NCBI GenBank assembly: GCA_024635465.1
Contig: JAGXIS010000090.1
Coordinates: 1-8,405 of the forward strand
Source of the DNA: Bacteroidota bacterium
GTDB taxonomy: Bacteria > Bacteroidota > Rhodothermia > Balneolales > Balneolaceae
DNA length: 8,405 nt
Reading direction: 5' to 3'
Of this stretch, positions 1 to 6,076 are shown piece after piece (position 1 is the stretch's first letter; each line of letters opens with the position of its first letter). The notes under the pieces were generated by a model, which was given only the letters and a program-made list of their open reading frames with translations, ran no database searches and had not been told where the DNA came from. A program made the translations under genes and the position numbers.

Positions 1-49
1 ACGAGATTCATGAGCGTCTCGTGGGCTCGGAGATGTGTATAAGAGACAG
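1..49 (+). other. Illumina Nextera i7/Read 2 adapter (synthetic, not genomic)
   Basis: Positions 1-7 match the last bases of the P7 flow-cell oligo (ACGAGAT). Positions 8-15 (TCATGAGC) sit where the 8-nt i7 index lies; its reverse complement GCTCATGA matches, as far as I recall, Nextera XT index N714. Positions 16-30 (GTCTCGTGGGCTCGG) and 31-49 (AGATGTGTATAAGAGACAG) are the Nextera Read 2 transposase adapter, the second part being the 19-bp Tn5 mosaic end. All parts are contiguous, in the correct order and without mismatch, so this is untrimmed library sequence assembled onto a contig end. It should not be annotated biologically or read as a natural Tn5 end. Confidence 0.98.
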
Positions 50-300
50 GCCTGCCTCAGGCGATGTACCTCATCCATAGTGCCGTACAGAAAGGAATCA
101 AAATTCGTGGGGTCGGACTCCACACCATCGAAATGCAACAGACCGAACAACTCGAGATCTTCTTCCGGGAAGAGGATCGTGTCCGCCATCTCTACCGGGC
201 CGCCGACTGCCTCAATAACTGCTACGGAGCCGATACCGTCGCTAAAGCCGCCATCCACGAGAGTGTGAAGGGGAATACGCATTTTGTGAATAGGAGCTGA
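50..300 (+). CDS. dinB: Y-family DNA polymerase (DinB/Pol IV-like), C-terminal fragment
   Basis: This is the 3' end of an open frame that runs in from the adapter junction, so the 5' part is missing because of the contig end and not because of a mutation. The readable part is about 82 residues and ends at a TGA at 298-300. It resembles the end of the little-finger domain and C-terminal tail of DinB-type translesion polymerases: a strand containing KIRGVGLHTIE (compare the family's R-L-L-G-V-x-x-S/x-x-L), then QLEIFF in the place of the usual QLxLF beta-clamp-binding peptide, then LYRAADCLNNCYGADTV, which resembles the family's closing L-x-x-A-x-D-x-L-x-x-R-Y-G. Such enzymes copy past damaged bases and bind the sliding clamp. 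The catalytic palm is not in the window, so UmuC- or ImuB-type relatives remain possible. The fragment is about 55% GC, higher than the kinase genes next to it. It converges on the sensor kinase gene. Confidence 0.68.
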
Positions 301-305
301 AGAAA

Positions 306-319
306 GTGAGATGTGAGAC
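306..319 (+). repeat. Two heptamers GTGAGAT/GTGAGAC
   Basis: Two adjacent 7-nt units, GTGAGAT (306-312) and GTGAGAC (313-319), begin 5 nt after the polymerase stop codon. The same GTGAGA/GTGAAA heptamer family reappears on the opposite strand at the other side of the spacer (490-524). Confidence 0.6.
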
Positions 320-325
320 GGGTTT

Positions 326-350
326 CAGCTATCAGCTATCAGCTATCAGC
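326..350 (+). repeat. Tandem heptamer repeat (ATCAGCT)n
   Basis: A perfect period-7 run covers 25 nt, about 3.6 copies of ATCAGCT. It lies in the convergent spacer after the polymerase gene. Heptameric tandem repeats of this style are common in intergenic DNA of Bacteroidota and, as STRR elements, in cyanobacteria. No function can be read from it. Copy number may vary between strains or be miscounted in a short-read assembly. Confidence 0.85.
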
Positions 351-420
351 AAAACTGGGAAATTCGCAAAAACACAAAACCCAACTCTATGATATTTCGT
401 CGTAGTTAAAACTTCTGCCT

Positions 421-436
421 TCCCGAGGGATCGGGA
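421..436. terminator. Perfect 6-bp hairpin in convergent spacer
   Basis: TCCCGA (421-426), loop GGGA (427-430), then TCGGGA (431-436): a fully paired GC-rich stem. On the + strand it is followed by TTTC only, so as an intrinsic terminator for the polymerase transcript it is weak. On the - strand no T-run follows. It may instead be a dispersed palindrome of the TCCCGA...TCGGGA kind, which I recall as common between Bacteroidota genes. Confidence 0.4.
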
Positions 437-441
437 TTTCC

Positions 442-472
442 GCTTCGCTCCAATCTGCCTGTTCATCGAAGC
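442..472. repeat. Imperfect inverted repeat next to the kinase stop codon
   Basis: GCTTCG (442-447) pairs with CGAAGC (467-472) around a 19-nt loop. Further bases (CC at 440-441 with GG at 476-477) could extend the stem across a bulge. It ends about 10 nt downstream of the sensor kinase stop on the - strand and could shape the 3' end of that message. There is no T-run, so it is not called a terminator. Confidence 0.35.
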
Positions 473-482
473 CTCGGCGGAG

Positions 483-3400
483 TTAAGCCTTCTCACTTTT
501 CACTTCTTCCTTTTCACTTTTCGGATCCGCCTTTGTTATTGGAAAAGAGAGGGTAAACGTAGTACCCTTACCAGGTCCGTCACTAGAAATTTTTATTCTA
601 CCACCCATCTCCTTCACATAATTAGCTGAGCTGTGAAGTCCGAAACCGTGCCCGGTTTTTTTTGTGCTAAATCCATGAGTAAAAATCTTATTGAGGTGAT
701 CAGAATGAACCCCTGTTCCATTATCTGAAATAGACAGATAGACCTTCTCATCATCCTGCCAACTTTTAATCATAAGATCTTTTTGGTTCAGATCATTCTC
801 GGACATCGCCTCTTTCGCATTTTTAAAGATGTTCACCAGGGCATGAATCAGTTTTATACGATTTACAGTGACTGTATCGGTTGCCTGATACTCAGTCGTG
901 ATATTTAACCCATGACGTTCAATGGAACCGGATTGCAATGCCAGTGCATGTTCAGCGATTTCGGACAACATCACTTTTTCATTGGTGAATCCGATACCTG
1001 CATAGTCCTGTTGAGCAGCAATTACATCATTCACCAGTTTGATTTTTTCAATCAAGCGCTTTGTTTGGTCAAGAATTTGAGTGCGTTCATCTGTAAGTGG
1101 TTTCTCCAATTTCAGATAGTACTCCATTAGACCAGTACCCCTGGGGTCATTCGTCATAAACTCACTGATTTCATCAATATGTTCTTTCAGGAGAGAATTG
1201 GCTTTTACAAAACCTTCCACTTTCGATTGGTTTGCGGTCTCTTCGATTAAAGCAGCGGAAGTGTTTATACTCGTCAGAATGTTGCCAACATTATGCAATA
1301 CACCTGAGGCGATATCCGCCATTCCTGCTTTATGTGCTTGCTCCACGAGCTGATCTTTTGTCTCTTCCAATTCTTTGAGGGTAGACTTAAGCGCACGGTT
1401 TTTCACTTTCAATTCCGCTGTCCTCTCTTCAACTTGCTTACTCAGATGGATATTCCTCTCTCGAATAGTCCTTACACGATAACGATATACAGTCACTACA
1501 CTACCGGTCAAAAATAAAATCAACAGCAGATTGAACCAACCGGTCTGCCAAAAGGGTGGAGTAATCGTCAATATTAGCGCTGTCCCCTCTTCGTTCCATA
1601 CACCGTCATTATTGGATGCTTTCACCCGAAATACATACTCACCGGGATCCAGGTTGGTGTAGGTGGCATTGCGCTGATTGCCCACATAATTCCAATCACT
1701 TTCGAACCCCTCCATCATATAGGCATACTGATTATTTTCGGTGTGGGTATAATTCAGTGCAATAAACTCAAATGTGATTATATTTTGTTCATAGCTGAGC
1801 ACTAACGACTCTGTCATCGATATATGTTTCTTCAGCGGTGAGTCCTCAGCTCCGATTTCAACAGGCCTATTGAGCAGTCTTAAATCCGTGAGGTAAACAG
1901 GTGGAATATGAGGATTATCCAGAACTCTGTCCGGATGAAACAGATTAAAACCATTCATACCGCCAAAAATCAGTTCACCACTTTTTAATTTTTTTGCCGC
2001 ATATCTGGAGAATTCATTCCCCTGCAGCCCATCCCTGCTAAAGTAATTCTTAAAAACTTCCTGAACAGGATCATATCTGGCAAGGCCGTTATTCGTTCCG
2101 ATCCACAGTTCACCATTATTATCTTCTACGATCGATCTCACATCATTGGACGGCAATCCATCACTTCTGCCATAGGTAACAAAACCACCATTCTCAGGTG
2201 TATATTTTGAAAGGCCGGCGGTAGTTCCAATCCAGATGGCCCCTGTATGATCCTCAGCGATATGATTGATACTGTTACTTCGGATCGATGTTACTATATC
2301 CGGATCAAATGAATAATGAATTGCACTTTCTGCTGATCTGTCTCCAGCCGGTATCTTAACCAATCCCTCAAGCGTTGCTATCCAAATGTTATGAGCACTG
2401 TCTTCAAACTGATAGGTCACAAAATTGAGTGCATTGTTCCCATCCGGCAAACTAATGGCCATTAAGGCACCACTGTCCAGATCATACTTAAATAGATTCT
2501 CTTCAAATGATCCAATCCATAAATAGTTATTCAAACCGTCAAAATGAGAAGTAAACACACTTTGTATTACATGGTCGTAGTTACCGCTCCAATCACGAAA
2601 ATTAATGAAGATACCTTCTGAAGGATCCGGCATAATATCCAAACCGCCGTGATAAGTTCCAACCCATAAACGCCCATCGTTATCCTGATTCAGATGGATA
2701 GCCGCATCTGAACTTATAGATTGACTGTTATCAGGTTCATGTACATATGTTGTAAAAGTGTTTATCTGTCGGTCAAACAGTGTAATTCCACCGCCATCTG
2801 TAGCCAGCCAGATATTTCCATTGGTATCCTCCAGAACATCGCGGATGACGTTACTCCGGATACCGTCTCTTGCAAGTTCAACATTAAAACCGGAAAACTT
2901 TTGACTATAAGAATCGGACACATTGATCCCTGTCTGCCCTGTACCAATCCAAATTCGACCATCCCTGTCCTGTAAAACCGACCATATCGAATTGTCTGTA
3001 ATACTTTCAGGATCTGCAGGGTCATTATAATATCGGTAAAAATTATTCTCCTCCCTGTTATACAGATGTAGGCCACCATTTTCATTACCAACCCATATAC
3101 GACCGTCATTATCTTCATAGAGTTTAAAAATAAAGTTATTACCAAGACTGTTTAAGTTTCCAGGCTGATGCCGGTAAATTTCTATCTCATCTGTTCCATT
3201 CACAGTGTCGATCTTGATTAAACCATACCCCAGTGAACCTGCCCAAACATTACCGTATCGATCCAGAATGATGTTTGTAAAGTTGTTGGTTGGAATTGAC
3301 CCTGGATCTGTCGGATCATGCAGAAAATGTTTCAATATCGCATCCCTTTCGGGATCATAATGAATGATTCCACCTGAATTTGTAGCCAGCCACATGGTAT

Positions 3401-4019
3401 TCTGATCACCGTTTGCTATTGAGTTAACTCCATACTCTGCAAAATCTCCTTTAAGAATAAAACCATTCCATTCGGAATCTAACTTGTAAAGTAATTCCCC
3501 TGCACCGGAGACCCAAATGGACCCATCCTGTAATTCAATAATTTCATCTACGGAACCGGATGTTTCAGTAAATTGAGTGACATTTCTGTCAAAACTGATG
3601 TTTGTGAAATTGTCTTTGTCTCGATTATAAAGATTGAGCCCACCGGTTGTACCAATCCACAGGTTTCCTTGACTATCTTCAAAAATATCTGAAATGTAAT
3701 TACTCAAAATGCTGTTTTGCCCATCCAATTCGGAATAGATTTCGAAATTGATACCATCATAACGGTGTAATCCGCTGTGAGTTCCAACCCAGATATATCC
3801 CAGATAATCCTGGAAAATCACAGAAACCCTGTTACTCATCAGCCCTTCATGAATTCTTTCAAACCTGAAATCAGGCCGATCTGATAAAGATTGTGCATCA
3901 CTTAGTGCTACAAACAACGGATTCAACAGCATCAGGCAGAAAAAAATGAGTATTGAAAATACTTTCTTTTTATTTTTACTCATATTAAAGCTCACTAATT
4001 CCATATAACGATAGCTCAT
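483..4019 (-). CDS. Periplasmic-propeller sensor histidine kinase (Reg_prop x14, Y_Y_Y, HATPase)
   Basis: Inner-membrane sensor kinase, 1178 residues. A signal peptide or anchor (basic KNKKK near residue 15, hydrophobic 20-38) precedes about 14 repeats of the form I-x-E-D-x-x-G-x-I/L-W-I/V-G-T-x-x-G-L-x-x-Y/D (roughly 65-695). That is the number expected for two seven-bladed propellers. A Y_Y_Y domain follows (about 738-822), then one membrane helix (about 828-846), a coiled coil (about 852-898) and the kinase core. The H-box is LHNVGNILTS with His909, the N-box HALVNIFKNAKEAM with Asn1067, G1 is DNGTGV (1099-1104), the F-box IFTHGFSTK and G2 GHGFGLHSS. No receiver or HTH domain follows, unlike Bacteroides hybrid (HTCS) regulators of similar front half. 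The ligand is unknown; many relatives sense glycans. The first ATG has a good ribosome site (AAGGAA, 9-nt gap), while Met13 would give a more classical signal peptide. The last 13 residues come from a heptamer repeat. It is the second gene of the likely operon with the REC-HK-REC gene. Confidence 0.93.
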   Translation of the reverse strand: MSYRYMELVSFNMSKNKKKVFSILIFFCLMLLNPLFVALSDAQSLSDRPDFRFERIHEGLMSNRVSVIFQDYLGYIWVGTHSGLHRYDGINFEIYSELDGQNSILSNYISDIFEDSQGNLWIGTTGGLNLYNRDKDNFTNISFDRNVTQFTETSGSVDEIIELQDGSIWVSGAGELLYKLDSEWNGFILKGDFAEYGVNSIANGDQNTMWLATNSGGIIHYDPERDAILKHFLHDPTDPGSIPTNNFTNIILDRYGNVWAGSLGYGLIKIDTVNGTDEIEIYRHQPGNLNSLGNNFIFKLYEDNDGRIWVGNENGGLHLYNREENNFYRYYNDPADPESITDNSIWSVLQDRDGRIWIGTGQTGINVSDSYSQKFSGFNVELARDGIRSNVIRDVLEDTNGNIWLATDGGGITLFDRQINTFTTYVHEPDNSQSISSDAAIHLNQDNDGRLWVGTYHGGLDIMPDPSEGIFINFRDWSGNYDHVIQSVFTSHFDGLNNYLWIGSFEENLFKYDLDSGALMAISLPDGNNALNFVTYQFEDSAHNIWIATLEGLVKIPAGDRSAESAIHYSFDPDIVTSIRSNSINHIAEDHTGAIWIGTTAGLSKYTPENGGFVTYGRSDGLPSNDVRSIVEDNNGELWIGTNNGLARYDPVQEVFKNYFSRDGLQGNEFSRYAAKKLKSGELIFGGMNGFNLFHPDRVLDNPHIPPVYLTDLRLLNRPVEIGAEDSPLKKHISMTESLVLSYEQNIITFEFIALNYTHTENNQYAYMMEGFESDWNYVGNQRNATYTNLDPGEYVFRVKASNNDGVWNEEGTALILTITPPFWQTGWFNLLLILFLTGSVVTVYRYRVRTIRERNIHLSKQVEERTAELKVKNRALKSTLKELEETKDQLVEQAHKAGMADIASGVLHNVGNILTSINTSAALIEETANQSKVEGFVKANSLLKEHIDEISEFMTNDPRGTGLMEYYLKLEKPLTDERTQILDQTKRLIEKIKLVNDVIAAQQDYAGIGFTNEKVMLSEIAEHALALQSGSIERHGLNITTEYQATDTVTVNRIKLIHALVNIFKNAKEAMSENDLNQKDLMIKSWQDDEKVYLSISDNGTGVHSDHLNKIFTHGFSTKKTGHGFGLHSSANYVKEMGGRIKISSDGPGKGTTFTLSFPITKADPKSEKEEVKSEKA
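490..524 (-). repeat. Five heptamer-phased units inside the kinase 3' coding end
   Basis: Read on the + strand in register, the units are TTCTCAC, TTTTCAC, TTCTTCC, TTTTCAC and TTTTCGG. On the coding strand the repeat unit is GTGAAAA/GTGAGAA. Because 7 is not a multiple of 3 the repeat is read in changing frames, giving the charged tail PKSEKEEVKSEKA. It matches the GTGAGA heptamers at 306-319 in inverted orientation. Confidence 0.65.
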
Positions 4020-4027
4020 TTTATCAA

Positions 4028-4034
4028 TTTCCTT
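4028..4034 (-). promoter_or_regulatory. Shine-Dalgarno-like site of the propeller kinase
   Basis: The coding strand reads AAGGAAA here, with 9 nt between AGGAA and the ATG at 4019. This is the only clear Shine-Dalgarno-like site I see before a gene in the window. It favours the first ATG over the internal Met13 (3983), which lacks one. It also suggests independent re-initiation after the 48-nt gap behind the upstream hybrid kinase gene. Confidence 0.5.
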
Positions 4035-4067
4035 ATATATTTTTACTTTTCCTGTATGTCGCCAATA

Positions 4068-5840
4068 TTATTGACCACCAATATCTTTTTTTGTGACTTT
4101 CCGGATCATTTGTAACAACAACTCCCTGTTGATGGGCTTGGGAATAAACTCATCCATTCCTGCTTCCTGTGCCCGGCCTCTTTCTTGAGGTGAAGCGTGT
4201 GCTGTCATTGCCATGATCGGGGTTCGACCTTTTAAAAGGCCTTCAGCTTCCATGCTTCTGATCTTTTTTGTAGCAGTATAACCATCCATATCCGGCATCC
4301 GGATATCCATCAGTACGAGTTCAAAGTCCTTATCCTTTACTGCCTCAACGGCTTCCAAACCATTATTGGCAATTACATAACTACAACCATCTTTTTCTAA
4401 TATTTTTATCACCAGTTTCTGATTGGTTATATCATCTTCAACCAGTAATATGGTTAGATCAATTTTCTCCTCATCTGCCTTACTTTGAGAGATTACTATA
4501 TCTTCAGATTCTTCCGAATGTTTTAACTCATCATCTATCAACGGAATTGTCAACCAAAATGTAGACCCGTTGCCCGGTTCACTTTCTACACCAACTTCAC
4601 CATTCATCAATTCGGCAAGTTGACTGCATATGGCCAGACCCAAACCTGTTCCGCCATACTTTCTTGTCGTAGATGTATCGGCTTGAATAAATGATTTAAA
4701 GATCTCTTCCTGCTTCTCTTTTTTAATTCCTACACCGGTATCAGCCACTGAAAATCTAATTGAACATTCATTTTCTGAATTTTCCAGTAATTCTACATGA
4801 AATGTAACCCCGCCGGTATCTGTAAATTTTACTGCATTACTGCCGTAATTCAATAAAATCTGCCTGATTCTTACCGGATCACCGGTCAGTTTATCAGGAA
4901 CATTTGATTCAATTTTACAACTTATTTCCAGGTCTTTACCATATGATGCAAATTTGATTACATCAAGCACATCTTCAATGACCTCTTTAATCTGAAATGG
5001 AACATTTTCAATTTCCAGTTTACCGGCTTCCATTTTTGAATAGTCAAGAATATCACTGATCAAAAGAAGTAGCATATCTGCACTGTTTTGCACCATCTCA
5101 GATAATTCACGCTGTTCATCTGTTAAATCGGTATCCATCAACAACTCATTCATTCCGATGATACCATTCATTGGTGTGCGAATTTCATGACTCATATTGG
5201 CTAAAAAAACACTTTTAACCTCAGTCGCCATTTCGGCTTTCTCTTTCATCAACTTAAATTCCCTTACCAGTTGTCTGAGATCTTTAGTTCTCTCTTCAAC
5301 TTCATGTTCAAGTTTGTCTGTGTAAGCGATGGATTCTTGCCTTAATTCCCATTTCGTAGTCAATGAAAGAGCCATTTGCTTTAGAGCAGTTGCATCAAAT
5401 GGCTTTTTCATGAAAAGAAGCTTGTCCGTAATTCCCAGATTTTTGATAATTTGATCCCAAGTGTAATCACTGTAGGCTGTACAAATGACCATTTCGATAT
5501 ATGGAAAATCGTCCCAAATAGCTTTAATCGCCTCAACACCATCCATTCCGGGTGGCATTCTTACATCCATGAATATCAGCGAATATGGATCCCCCTCATC
5601 TTCGGCAAGATGAACCATTTTTACAGACTCTTCTCCCTGATAGGCATGATCAATTCGATAGGATACATCATCCGACACTGCTGGATTGATTTCTGAATCA
5701 CTCTCATTACCAAACAACATCTCTTCCAAATTAGACAAATCAGAATCCCTTTTTTGTTGTCTACTTGTCAGAATTTCCTCTATATCTTCATGAATTGATT
5801 CATTATCATCAACAATTAGAATCCTGTAAAATTTATCCAT
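4068..5840 (-). CDS. Soluble hybrid histidine kinase, REC-HisKA-HATPase-REC
   Basis: Cytoplasmic phosphorelay protein of 590 residues with no membrane segment. The N-terminal receiver (about 5-155) has acid-pocket D11/D12, phospho-acceptor D92 in [13 protein letters not shown]121 in [10 protein letters not shown] and K146 in MKKPF. About 35 extra, mostly polar residues (about 26-60) lie between its first helix and second strand. A coiled linker (about 168-208) leads to a canonical HisKA with His218 in [10 protein letters not shown], then an ATPase domain with N-box [10 protein letters not shown] (Asn335), G1 DTGVGI and G2 GGTGLGL (396-402). The C-terminal receiver (about 462-582) has D469/D470, D512 in [11 protein letters not shown]546 and K568. 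All catalytic positions are present, so kinase and both receivers look active. The architecture is known in other bacteria. The ATG at 5840 has no evident Shine-Dalgarno, as is usual in Bacteroidota. It lies upstream of the propeller kinase gene in the same direction (48-nt gap), which suggests that the two share a signalling path. No output domain is present. Confidence 0.95.
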   Translation of the reverse strand: MDKFYRILIVDDNESIHEDIEEILTSRQQKRDSDLSNLEEMLFGNESDSEINPAVSDDVSYRIDHAYQGEESVKMVHLAEDEGDPYSLIFMDVRMPPGMDGVEAIKAIWDDFPYIEMVICTAYSDYTWDQIIKNLGITDKLLFMKKPFDATALKQMALSLTTKWELRQESIAYTDKLEHEVEERTKDLRQLVREFKLMKEKAEMATEVKSVFLANMSHEIRTPMNGIIGMNELLMDTDLTDEQRELSEMVQNSADMLLLLISDILDYSKMEAGKLEIENVPFQIKEVIEDVLDVIKFASYGKDLEISCKIESNVPDKLTGDPVRIRQILLNYGSNAVKFTDTGGVTFHVELLENSENECSIRFSVADTGVGIKKEKQEEIFKSFIQADTSTTRKYGGTGLGLAICSQLAELMNGEVGVESEPGNGSTFWLTIPLIDDELKHSEESEDIVISQSKADEEKIDLTILLVEDDITNQKLVIKILEKDGCSYVIANNGLEAVEAVKDKDFELVLMDIRMPDMDGYTATKKIRSMEAEGLLKGRTPIMAMTAHASPQERGRAQEAGMDEFIPKPINRELLLQMIRKVTKKDIGGQ

Positions 5841-6076
5841 AACGATTCAATGGTTATGTTAAAGAACTGATACTCTTCTTTTCAACAGTACGTTTGGTAA
5901 ACAGTAAAACTAAAACATATCTAATCAATACGTCTTTATCGTCCGTTTTCAACAGTATAATAACAGCAACGTATGCATTAAAATTGCAAGTACACCATAG
6001 AATAAAACAAGTTTTCACTCAAACCGTTGATATCATGACAGAAATTATCGTTACTTAATAAATTAATTATTAGTAG
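5841..6076 (-). promoter_or_regulatory. AT-rich leader of the two-kinase operon
   Basis: This 236-nt gene-free stretch lies between the end of the M42 peptidase gene and the start of the REC-HK-REC gene, both on the - strand. It is clearly AT-rich and must hold the operon promoter unless there is read-through from the peptidase gene. I see no clear TTG/TAnnTTTG pair and no strong terminator hairpin. Closest to a -7 element is TACTGTTG on the - strand (in both direct-repeat copies), one mismatch from TAnnTTTG. No small gene is evident. Confidence 0.4.
5879..5957. repeat. 12-nt direct repeat TTTTCAACAGTA
   Basis: Identical copies lie at 5879-5890 and 5946-5957, with starts 67 nt apart. The shorter core AACAGTA occurs a third time at 5900-5906. 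The copies sit 39-50 and 106-117 nt upstream of the REC-HK-REC start codon, where a regulator-binding site or duplicated promoter element could be. In AT-rich DNA a 12-nt match over this distance could still be chance. Confidence 0.4.

Larger units (their letters stand above)
303..499. repeat. 9-nt inverted repeat bracketing the convergent spacer
   Basis: AAAGTGAGA at 303-311 is matched by its exact complement TCTCACTTT at 491-499. The two arms enclose 179 nt that contain the heptamer run and two hairpins. The right arm lies inside the last codons of the sensor kinase gene. The arms belong to low-complexity heptamer repeats, so the symmetry may reflect repeat type only and not a discrete element. 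Confidence 0.45.

Noticed and set aside
31..49. Natural Tn5/IS50 mosaic end, suggesting a transposon insertion
   Set aside because: It is preceded by the Read 2 adapter, an index and P7 sequence, which only occur in sequencing libraries.
35..268. Open frame of 77 codons on the + strand starting inside the adapter
   Set aside because: Its start codon lies in synthetic adapter sequence, its translation looks like no protein, and it overlaps the better-supported polymerase frame.
326..350. Possible CRISPR repeats
   Set aside because: The unit is 7 nt with no spacers, so it is a simple tandem repeat.
2762..3145. Open frame of 127 codons on the - strand inside the propeller kinase gene
   Set aside because: It is an alternative-frame shadow created by the repeated propeller motifs; the kinase frame has full domain support.
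483..4019. Classical Bacteroides HTCS one-chain regulator
   Set aside because: The front half fits, but the protein ends after the ATPase domain; no receiver or AraC-type HTH is encoded in any frame downstream.
5956..5961. TATAAT on the + strand as a promoter
   Set aside because: It points toward the 3' end of the M42 gene, with no + strand gene downstream; a chance match in AT-rich DNA is more likely.
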